From an uncultured beta proteobacterium (GTDB taxonomy: Bacteria > Pseudomonadota > Gammaproteobacteria > Burkholderiales > Burkholderiaceae), in contig CAIMPQ010000058.1 of the NCBI GenBank assembly GCA_903843315.1, positions 1 through 14,929 of the forward strand: a DNA stretch of 14,929 nt, read 5' to 3'. Shown here in pieces: positions 8,137-13,496 of the stretch; positions within the stretch are counted from its first letter, which is position 1, and each line of letters opens with the position of its first letter. The notes under the pieces were generated by a model. It saw only the letters and a program-made list of their open reading frames with translations. It did not search any database and was not told the origin of the DNA. A program made the translations under genes and the position numbers.

Positions 8137-8526
8137 ATGAGAAAAGTAATATCGCAATTTGGTGAGGGCGCGCTCCAGCAAAAACTGATCGCTGGAGACT
8201 TGCAATTTCTTTCTGATGCAGAAGTTAGCAAGGGTGGTGACGGAAGTGGACCTAGCCCTCATGAGTATTTAGGTGCTGCATTGGCTGCGTGTACATCGAT
8301 GACATTAAAAATGTATGCTGGTCACAAATCAATGCAACTAGAAAACGCTATTGTGACGGTGGATATTGAGCGTACCGATGATATTGAGAAATTTAGTCGC
8401 GATATTGAGCTCATCGGCAATCTGAGCGCCGAAGAAAAAGTGCGCCTACTTGAAATTGCTAATAAGTGCCCGATTCATAAAGTGCTAGCTGGACAGATCC
8501 AAATAAAAACCCAGCTTGTAAATTAA
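8137..8526 (+). CDS. OsmC-family protein
   Basis: This is a 129-residue protein of the OsmC/Ohr superfamily, dimeric enzymes many of which reduce organic hydroperoxides using two cysteines. The two family cysteines are present: Cys52 in LAACTSMTLKM and Cys111 in ANKCPIHKVL. The loop GGDGSGPSPHEYLGAALAAC (33-52) is typical of the general OsmC subgroup (YhfA-like) rather than Ohr. I chose the ATG at 8137 because GAGAGG ends 5 nt before it; the TTG one codon earlier would leave only 2 nt. The stop codon and the last four residues lie inside the hairpin described at 8501-8538. The physiological substrate is unknown. Its neighbour is a rhodanese, which may point to thiol or sulfur stress. It converges on the lipoprotein gene, with 47 bp between the stops. 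Confidence 0.9.
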   Translation: MRKVISQFGEGALQQKLIAGDLQFLSDAEVSKGGDGSGPSPHEYLGAALAACTSMTLKMYAGHKSMQLENAIVTVDIERTDDIEKFSRDIELIGNLSAEEKVRLLEIANKCPIHKVLAGQIQIKTQLVN

Positions 8527-8538
8527 TACAAGCTGGGT
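8501..8538 (-). terminator. Intrinsic terminator for the minus-strand lipoprotein gene, overlapping the OsmC-like gene's 3' end
   Basis: A perfect 12-bp inverted repeat (ACCCAGCTTGTA at 8509-8520, TACAAGCTGGGT at 8527-8538) encloses the 6-nt loop AATTAA. Read on the minus strand, the hairpin is followed by TTTTATTT, a normal Rho-independent terminator for the gene at 8574-8861. On the plus strand it is followed by CGGATTGGTTT, a poor T-run, so termination of the OsmC-like transcript is less certain. The left arm codes for the last residues of the OsmC-like protein and the loop holds its TAA stop. Confidence 0.85.
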
Positions 8539-8573
8539 CGGATTGGTTTACTTCTAAAAGCTTAGCTAGTTTT

Positions 8574-8861
8574 TTAGTTAGGCGCATTCGCTGGCTTGTT
8601 GTTTTTGCCAGCGTTATAACCAGAGTTGTATTGAGAAGCTTGCTCTTTCTTGTACGCATCATAAGCGTAGCCTGAGGCGGCTCCAACTGCTGCACCACCC
8701 ACAGCGCCCCAAATCGGATTGCCGTGAAAGATTGCAGTGCCAACGGCACCAGCTGCTGCGCCAATGCTGGCACCTGAAAGAGTACGCTGTTCAGTGTTAC
8801 TCATGTTTGAGCAACCTACAATCGCTAAAGTTGCTGCGGTAATCGCGATAATTTTTTTCAT
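8574..8861 (-). CDS. Small glycine-zipper lipoprotein
   Basis: This is a 95-residue predicted lipoprotein. The N-terminus is a lipoprotein signal peptide with lipobox I-V-G-C at residues 14-17, so Cys17 would be acylated after cleavage. Residues of about 30-65 form glycine/alanine-rich hydrophobic segments (GASIGAAAGAVGTAIF and WGAVGGAAVGAASGYAYDAY), the 'glycine zipper' pattern found in small envelope proteins. The C-terminal part is polar and rich in Asn, Lys and Tyr (residues 68-95). AAAGGA lies about 9 nt before the ATG at 8861. The gene lies 47 bp downstream of the Rap1a-like gene on the same strand and ends at a strong terminator. The exact function is unknown; such proteins are often envelope-stress or outer-membrane structural components. 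The protein would be a substrate for the Lnt encoded at 2028-3560. Confidence 0.85.
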   Translation of the reverse strand: MKKIIAITAATLAIVGCSNMSNTEQRTLSGASIGAAAGAVGTAIFHGNPIWGAVGGAAVGAASGYAYDAYKKEQASQYNSGYNAGKNNKPANAPN

Positions 8862-8908
8862 ATCAACTAATCCTTTAAATGTATTTTGAGTGGGCTAAGT
8901 TGTTGAGA

Positions 8909-9271
8909 TTATTTTCTGGCGCAAGGAAAGCGTGTTGCCAAGAAACCCAAGAAAGTACCTGCTGCTGGTTTATCAGCAGTTTGTGGATTCTCACTGGCCC
9001 ACTTTACAAACTCAGCAATCACTACATCACGTTGGGGAGCTGGTTGCTTTATGCAAATGAAAGGCTTCGCACGTTGTGGATGACGTGTTACCAAATAGGT
9101 GTCGTAAATTGCAGTTGAATAACCAATGCAAAAGCTACGGGATTCTGGGCTTGCAGGAAGTTTGCAGGTACTTACTAGCTCTTGGGTGCTCAATACTTTG
9201 ACTGTTTCTTGAGCCTGAGCAAAGCTAGAAAATACTGCAAGAGCAGCTAAAACAACGAGGACTTTCTTCAT
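8909..9271 (-). CDS. Secreted Rap1a/Tai-like four-cysteine protein
   Basis: This is a 120-residue exported protein. The N-terminus MKKVLVVLAALAVFSSFAQA is a clear Sec signal peptide with an A-Q-A cleavage site near residue 20. The mature part has four cysteines: Cys36, Cys48 in SFCIGYSTAIYDTY, Cys73 in PFICIKQP and Cys117 in the terminal FPC. The pattern C...FC-x-GY...C...(30-45 residues)...FPC resembles the Rap1a/Tai immunity family, whose founding members block type VI amidase effectors in the periplasm through a disulfide-bonded fold. I chose the ATG at 9271 because GGGAG lies just upstream and the signal peptide begins there; an ATG 10 codons earlier is open but adds an unlikely polar leader. 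No effector gene lies beside it. The family match is made by eye; export and the disulfides are more certain than the immunity role. Confidence 0.7.
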   Translation of the reverse strand: MKKVLVVLAALAVFSSFAQAQETVKVLSTQELVSTCKLPASPESRSFCIGYSTAIYDTYLVTRHPQRAKPFICIKQPAPQRDVVIAEFVKWASENPQTADKPAAGTFLGFLATRFPCARK

Positions 9272-9327
9272 GGGTTCTCCCTTGGGTGTATGTAAAAACA
9301 ATCATAAACCATAACTATTCTTCAATA

Positions 9328-9344
9328 TGCACTAATAAGGTGCA
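9328..9344. promoter_or_regulatory. Predicted NtrC-binding site
   Basis: TGCACTAATAAGGTGCA fits the NtrC consensus TGCAC-Y-N5-GGTGCA at every fixed position. It lies 64 bp before the amt ATG and 56 bp before the start of the divergent Rap1a-like gene. NtrC commonly activates ammonium transporter genes under nitrogen limitation. The match is direct; control by NtrC is inferred. Confidence 0.65.
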
Positions 9345-9347
9345 GAT

Positions 9348-9364
9348 TGCACTTTTTTGGGTTT
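9348..9364. promoter_or_regulatory. Weaker second NtrC-like half site
   Basis: TGCACTTTTTTGGGTTT keeps the TGCACY left half and the GG of the right half. Its centre is 20 bp from that of the strong site, near two helical turns, so it could support cooperative binding. Chance is a fair alternative. Confidence 0.3.
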
Positions 9365-9374
9365 GATTATTCCC

Positions 9375-9380
9375 CATAAT
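9375..9380 (+). promoter_or_regulatory. Possible -10 element for amt
   Basis: CATAAT differs from TATAAT at one base. No good -35 lies 16-18 bp upstream (the area is mostly T), which would suit an activator-dependent promoter. I found no sigma-54 GG-N10-GC motif between the NtrC-like site and the ATG. Confidence 0.35.
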
Positions 9381-9408
9381 GATGCAAAAAATATGAGAGG
9401 GAAATTTC

Positions 9409-10611
9409 ATGGAAAACTTGAAATCAGGAAGTGATGCTTTATTTATTTTATTGGGTGCCATCATGGTGCTTGCGATGCATGCAGGTTTTGCATTCTTAGA
9501 GCTGGGCACGGTGCGTAAGAAAAACCAAGTCAATGCTTTGGTCAAAATCTTGGTGGACTTTGCTGTTTCTACGATTGCCTATTTTTTTATTGGTTACAGC
9601 ATTGCGTACGGCGTGAACTTTTTCTCAGGCGCTGAAATTCTAGCTGAGAAGAATGGTTATGAGTTGGTGAAGTTTTTCTTCTTGCTGACCTTCGCGGCTG
9701 CAATTCCAGCAATTGTTTCGGGTGGGATTGCTGAGCGCGCTAAATTTAATCCACAGTTAATTGCTACCTTTGTATTAGTAGGTTTTATATATCCCTTCTT
9801 TGAAGGGATTGCCTGGAATCAACACTATGGTATTCAGGCTTGGATTAAAGGATTCACTGGCGAAGAGTTTCACGATTTTGCTGGCTCAGTTGTAGTGCAT
9901 GCGGTGGGTGGCTGGATTGCATTGCCTGCTGTCATTTTGCTAGGCGCACGTCGTGGCCGGTATACCAAAGAAGGTCAAATCTCTGCTCATCCGCCATCAA
10001 GTATTCCTTTCTTGGCTTTGGGCGCTTGGATTCTGGCGGTAGGTTGGTTTGGTTTTAATGTGATGAGTGCGCAAACGATTGATAAGATTAGTGGATTAGT
10101 TGCAATGAACTCATTGATGGCGATGGTTGGTGGTACCTTGGCTGCTTGGGTAGTTGGTCGCAACGATCCGGGCTTTACTTACAACGGCCCACTTGCTGGT
10201 TTGGTTGCGGTTTGTGCAGGCTCTGATTTAATGCATCCCCTGGGTGCTTTGTTTGTTGGCTTAGTGGCAGGCGGATTGTTTGTGTATATGTTTACCCTGG
10301 TTCAAAACCGCTGGAAGATTGATGATGTTCTTGGCGTGTGGCCTTTGCATGGTCTCTGTGGTCTCTGGGGTGGGCTTGCTGCGGGCATCTTTGGCGCTAA
10401 GGCACTCGGTGGAATTGGTGGGATTACCTTTACTGGTCAGCTGATTGGAAGCGCTTTGGGTGTTGGAATTGCTCTGATTGGGGGCATCGTTGTCTATGGA
10501 ACCTTAAAGCTCGTCCTAGGTATTCGTATGTCTCAAGAAGAAGAGTATGAGGGCGCCGATTTAAGTGTGCACCGCATTTCTTCTTCTCCAGATCGCGAGC
10601 CAAACTGGTAG
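9409..10611 (+). CDS. amt: Ammonium transporter, Amt family
   Basis: This is a 400-residue inner-membrane ammonium channel of the Amt/MEP/Rh family with about eleven transmembrane helices. Functional residues align with E. coli AmtB: Asp156 (DFAGS), the pore histidines His164 (VVVHAVGG) and His314 (WPLHGLCGLWGG), and the gate-region Phe216 and Ser220 in GWFGFNVMSAQ. The N-terminus goes directly into the first helix (DALFILLGAIMVLAMHAG) without a signal peptide, unlike E. coli AmtB. The cytoplasmic tail starts GIRMSQEEEYEGADLSVH, but the HGE-x-A-Y end of AmtB is replaced by a longer Ser/Pro-containing end. AGAGGG lies about 7 nt before the ATG. No glnK (PII) gene adjoins it, whereas many bacteria pair the two. 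A predicted NtrC site upstream suggests induction by nitrogen limitation. The carbonic anhydrase-like gene follows after 56 bp. Confidence 0.95.
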   Translation: MENLKSGSDALFILLGAIMVLAMHAGFAFLELGTVRKKNQVNALVKILVDFAVSTIAYFFIGYSIAYGVNFFSGAEILAEKNGYELVKFFFLLTFAAAIPAIVSGGIAERAKFNPQLIATFVLVGFIYPFFEGIAWNQHYGIQAWIKGFTGEEFHDFAGSVVVHAVGGWIALPAVILLGARRGRYTKEGQISAHPPSSIPFLALGAWILAVGWFGFNVMSAQTIDKISGLVAMNSLMAMVGGTLAAWVVGRNDPGFTYNGPLAGLVAVCAGSDLMHPLGALFVGLVAGGLFVYMFTLVQNRWKIDDVLGVWPLHGLCGLWGGLAAGIFGAKALGGIGGITFTGQLIGSALGVGIALIGGIVVYGTLKLVLGIRMSQEEEYEGADLSVHRISSSPDREPNW

Positions 10612-10656
10612 CCCGCAATTAGTGCGCAGGGATTTATGTATAGCCTGATTCATACC

Positions 10657-10662
10657 TATAAT
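10657..10662 (+). promoter_or_regulatory. -10 element placed for a leaderless transcript
   Basis: A perfect TATAAT ends 5 nt before the ATG at 10668, so transcription would begin at about the A of the start codon. No convincing -35 and no Shine-Dalgarno sequence are present. Confidence 0.4.
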
Positions 10663-10667
10663 GAGTC

Positions 10668-11192
10668 ATGGCTATATTTGAACTAGACGGAAATGCTCCT
10701 CACTTAGCTGAGGGGGCTTGGGTTGCTGAGAGCGCTGAAGTGATCGGTAACGTTGAACTGCACAAGCATGCCAATGTTTGGCCGAAGGTAGTTATTCGTG
10801 GTGATCACGATCTTATTCAAATTGGTGAAGGTAGCAATGTGCAAGATGCTTCCGTTTTGCATACTGACCCAGGTTATGAACTTATTATTGGCAAACATGT
10901 CACAGTAGGACATCAAGTCATGCTGCATGGTTGTCATATCGGTGACGGTAGCTTGATTGGTATCGGTGCCATTATTTTGAATGGTGCCAAAATTGGTAAG
11001 CATTGCTTAGTAGGTGCGGGAGCGCTCGTCACTGAAGGCAAAGAGTTTCCAGATGGCTCGATGATTATTGGCTCACCCGCTAAGGCGGTAAAGACACTCA
11101 CAGCTGAACAAATGATGGGCCTCGAAGAAATTGCTGGACGCTATGTTCAAAATGCTCAGCGTTATATCAAGACACTTAAGAAGATTTCATAA
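10668..11192 (+). CDS. Gamma carbonic anhydrase-family protein
   Basis: This is a 174-residue left-handed beta-helix protein of the gamma carbonic anhydrase (YrdA/PaaY-like) group. Members are trimers that bind a metal between subunits and may hydrate CO2 or act on thioesters. The three metal-ligand histidines are visible as His65 (ASVLHTDPGY), His82 (TVGHQVML) and His87 (LHGCHIGD). Hexapeptide repeats run from about residue 18 to 135 (for example IGDGSLIGIGAIILNGAKIG), followed by a short C-terminal helix (about 145-170). The N-terminus MAIFELDGNAPHLAEGAWVA matches the usual start, so the ATG at 10668 is good although no ribosome site precedes it. The gene is 56 bp after amt and 3 bp before the permease gene. 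Whether it has carbonic anhydrase activity cannot be told from sequence. Confidence 0.9.
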   Translation: MAIFELDGNAPHLAEGAWVAESAEVIGNVELHKHANVWPKVVIRGDHDLIQIGEGSNVQDASVLHTDPGYELIIGKHVTVGHQVMLHGCHIGDGSLIGIGAIILNGAKIGKHCLVGAGALVTEGKEFPDGSMIIGSPAKAVKTLTAEQMMGLEEIAGRYVQNAQRYIKTLKKIS

Positions 11193-11195
11193 CCC

Positions 11196-12125
11196 TTGCT
11201 CTACGTATTTAATGTAGTCCTACCAGTATTTCTCCTCATACTCATTGGGTATGCATGTGGACGGACGGGCAAGCTTGGGGTAAGTGCTTCCATAGAATTG
11301 AATCGCTTTGTGGTCTGGTTAGCTCTGCCAGCACAACTTTTTAACTTTGCGGCCAATAGTAGCTGGCAAACACTTTGGCAACTAGGTTTTATCGCAGCCT
11401 TTTTAATTGGATGTTTGGTGGTATTTGCATTAGTCCTTTTTGTGAGTTGGTATCGAGACAGAGATTTAGCGGCAGCCAGCTTTAATGGTTTAAGTGCTTC
11501 TTATTCGAATACTGGATATATGGGCATTCCCTTGTGCGCTCTTGCTTTGGGGCAAGATGGTTTAGCGCCAGCAATTATTTCAACATTCTTAGTCTTTGTG
11601 ATGTTTGCTTTAGCAACCATCTTGATTGAAATTGCTATTTTGTCGCACAAAAAATCGCATGAGGTTGTTTTTAGCGTGATTAAGTCGCTTTGTAGCAATC
11701 CATTGTTAGTAGCCCCAGTTGCTGGACTTGTTTGGGCTTCAACGGGTTTGCAGTTGTATGATCCACTCTCTCAAGTAATTGCATTCTTAGCGGCTGCAGC
11801 GACACCCTGTGCATTGGTGTCCATCGGTTTATTTTTGATGCGAAAAAGCGAAGCTGCCCCTAGTCAAGCCTGGGGAATAAGTTTTGCAAAGCTGATCATT
11901 CAGCCCTTGATTGCTTGGATAATCGCAGGCCCTATATTGGAGTTACCAAACTTATGGCTAAACGCGATTGTCATCTTAAGTGCATTGCCAACCGGCACAG
12001 GGCCATTTATGTTGGCTCAGTATTACAAAGCTGATGGTAGCGTGATCTCCAGAGTAGTGTTGATAACCACCATAGGTTCTTTGATCACGCTCTCATTATT
12101 TCTCTGGAGTAGCAACGGGGTTTAG
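11196..12125 (+). CDS. AEC-family permease (auxin efflux carrier/YfdV-like)
   Basis: This is a 309-residue inner-membrane protein of the auxin efflux carrier (AEC) family, which in bacteria includes putative malate, malonate and other organic-acid carriers. About ten hydrophobic helices form two halves. Family-like stretches are NVVLPVFLLILIGYACGR at the N-terminus, LNRFVVWLALPAQLFNFAA (helix 2), ATPCALVSIGLFLM in the second half and LSALPTGTGPFMLAQYY near the end. The start is TTG at 11196: an in-frame stop lies two codons upstream, no ATG is close, and the first membrane helix begins within a few residues. The gene is only 3 bp after the preceding stop, so it is probably translated by reinitiation. 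Its last 30 bp overlap the 3' end of the convergent maiA-like gene. The substrate is unknown. Confidence 0.87.
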   Translation: MLYVFNVVLPVFLLILIGYACGRTGKLGVSASIELNRFVVWLALPAQLFNFAANSSWQTLWQLGFIAAFLIGCLVVFALVLFVSWYRDRDLAAASFNGLSASYSNTGYMGIPLCALALGQDGLAPAIISTFLVFVMFALATILIEIAILSHKKSHEVVFSVIKSLCSNPLLVAPVAGLVWASTGLQLYDPLSQVIAFLAAAATPCALVSIGLFLMRKSEAAPSQAWGISFAKLIIQPLIAWIIAGPILELPNLWLNAIVILSALPTGTGPFMLAQYYKADGSVISRVVLITTIGSLITLSLFLWSSNGV

Positions 12126-12776
12126 CCCCTCAGCATCGATTTGTTTTTCCCAAGAGGCATTGATAAAGGCTGGCAACTTCATGCACTCATTAAAAATCTT
12201 CATGAGAGAAGGGTAAGGGCTCATATCCAGTTTGCTACTCAGGGCATTAAATATTTGTGGAACCAAGCAAATGTCTGCCAGACCAGGTTGATTGCCATAA
12301 ACAAATCGTCCAACTCGTGCATCAAAGCCTAAGCGCTTTTCTAAACTCGTTAGACCAAGCTTTATCCAATGTTGATACCAGTCATCCTTTGCTTCACTGC
12401 TAATACCAAGCTCCTTTACGAGGTAACGCAGTACCCTCACGTTATTAATGGGGTGAATATCACTAGCGATATCCATTGAAAGGGCGCGTACCCAAGCACG
12501 ATCAATCGCTGAGATTGGAAGTAGCGGGGGTTCGGTTTGAATTTCATTCAGATATTCAATGATGGCGATGGACTGGTGGATGCTATCTTTACTATCGTCA
12601 AATAAGGGAACTAGTTGATTGGGGTTCTTGTTTGTATACTCCTCAGCCAGTTGTTCACCACCATTTTTACGCAGGTGGACTGGAATAAGCTCATAGTTCA
12701 TCCCTTTTAGATTAAGGGCGATACGGACACGGAAGGCGGCGGAGCTGCGCCAAAAGCTATAGAGCTTGGGTTTCAT
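12096..12776 (-). CDS. maiA: Maleylacetoacetate isomerase (zeta-class glutathione transferase)
   Basis: This is a 226-residue glutathione-dependent enzyme that isomerises maleylacetoacetate to fumarylacetoacetate in tyrosine/homogentisate breakdown. The zeta-class N-terminal motif is YSFWRSSAAFRVRIALNLKG (residues 6-25), with Ser11-Ser12 at the catalytic position; the cysteine that follows in eukaryotic zeta enzymes is alanine, as is common in bacteria. Glutathione-site segments NQLVPLF (53-59) and QSIAIIEYL (68-76), the DIHPINNVRVL segment (106-116) and a C-terminal GLADICLVPQIFNA match this class well. I chose the ATG at 12776 because the protein normally begins M-K-x-K-L-Y-S; an open stretch of 16 codons upstream is not conserved-looking. 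No other homogentisate gene is in the window, so a related glutathione transferase role remains possible. It is divergent from the TRIC-like gene. Confidence 0.87.
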   Translation of the reverse strand: MKPKLYSFWRSSAAFRVRIALNLKGMNYELIPVHLRKNGGEQLAEEYTNKNPNQLVPLFDDSKDSIHQSIAIIEYLNEIQTEPPLLPISAIDRAWVRALSMDIASDIHPINNVRVLRYLVKELGISSEAKDDWYQHWIKLGLTSLEKRLGFDARVGRFVYGNQPGLADICLVPQIFNALSSKLDMSPYPSLMKIFNECMKLPAFINASWEKQIDAEGLNPVATPEK

Positions 12777-12866
12777 ATAAGTGCTTTCAATGGACTCATC
12801 CCCAACAGTATATTGATGAAGCAATGTTCAGTCAGGGGTGATTCAAAGTGCTTTAGACTGATCGCT

Positions 12867-13496
12867 ATGGATGACATTAATTTTTGGATTGGCGTGATTG
12901 CAACCATGGCGTTTGCTGTGACTGGCGTATTGGCCATTGCAGATCGCGGAGTAGACATATTTGGTGTGTTGGTGCTAGGGGTCATTACTGCGATTGGCGG
13001 CGGAACCATCCGCGACATAGTTTTGGGAACCCCCGTTTTTTGGTCTGAAAATCAAATTTATGTTTGGCTGGCATTGGGCGCAAGTGTGCTGACATTCGCT
13101 GCTGAACCTTTTTTTACCCAACCACAGATCTATCGTTGGATGTTGTACATTGATGGTTTTGGTGCCGCCTTGTTTGGTATACAAGGTGCTAATAAGGCAT
13201 GGGGTATGGATTTTGGCTTGCCCGTTGCGCCGGTGATTCTGGGAGTCATTACCGCTATCGGTGGCGGTTTAATACGGGATATATTGGCCGGTAAAAAAAC
13301 ACTCATCATGTCCCACGAACTTTACGCAATTCCGGTAACGCTGGGATGTTGTGCTTATGTTCTGGTCTTGAATTTTCTTCCTCAATACGCACTAGAAGGA
13401 TCTGTTGCTTGCATGCTAGGGATATTTGGATTACGCGCAGCAGCCATTCATTGGGATCTGCGCGTACCCAAAATGTTTATTACTAAAACGCGCTAA
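12867..13496 (+). CDS. TRIC/UPF0126-family membrane protein (YicG-like)
   Basis: This is a 209-residue inner-membrane protein built from two copies of the UPF0126 module, annotated as a glycine transporter domain and shown in some bacteria to be a TRIC-type cation channel. The two repeats are plain: GVITAIGGGTIRDI in the first half and GVITAIGGGLIRDI in the second, each followed by a short loop and a new helix. About seven membrane helices are visible. I chose the ATG at 12867 because FWIGVIATMAFAVTGVLAIA follows at once; the open frame upstream would add a polar leader. No Shine-Dalgarno sequence precedes this ATG, so the start is the least sure part. The gene overlaps the 3' end of the convergent gamma-glutamyltransferase gene by 14 bp. 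Substrate or ion specificity cannot be read from the sequence. Confidence 0.87.
   Translation: MDDINFWIGVIATMAFAVTGVLAIADRGVDIFGVLVLGVITAIGGGTIRDIVLGTPVFWSENQIYVWLALGASVLTFAAEPFFTQPQIYRWMLYIDGFGAALFGIQGANKAWGMDFGLPVAPVILGVITAIGGGLIRDILAGKKTLIMSHELYAIPVTLGCCAYVLVLNFLPQYALEGSVACMLGIFGLRAAAIHWDLRVPKMFITKTR

Noticed and set aside
8879..9118. Plus-strand open frame of about 79 codons opposite the Rap1a-like gene
   Set aside because: It has no ribosome site or domain and lies antisense to a gene with a clear signal peptide and cysteine pattern.
9272..9408. Sigma-54 promoter for amt or its divergent neighbour
   Set aside because: I looked for GG-N10-GC on both strands and found none; the closest (TGG before TTG on the minus strand) has the wrong spacing.
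10612..10632. CCCGC...GCGCAGGG after amt as a terminator
   Set aside because: The stem is short and needs a bulge, and no T-run follows.
10430..11003. Minus-strand open frames opposite amt and the carbonic anhydrase-like gene
   Set aside because: Their peptides look unlike real proteins and follow from the codon use of the strong genes on the other strand.
12854..12866. TAGACT before the TRIC-like ATG as a second leaderless promoter
   Set aside because: It matches TATAAT at only 4 of 6 positions and there is no -35; chance is likely in this base composition.
12979..13281. DNA repeat in the TRIC-like gene
   Set aside because: The repeated GVITAIGGG peptide is the ancient internal duplication of the family; the DNA copies differ at many third positions, so it is not a recent repeat.
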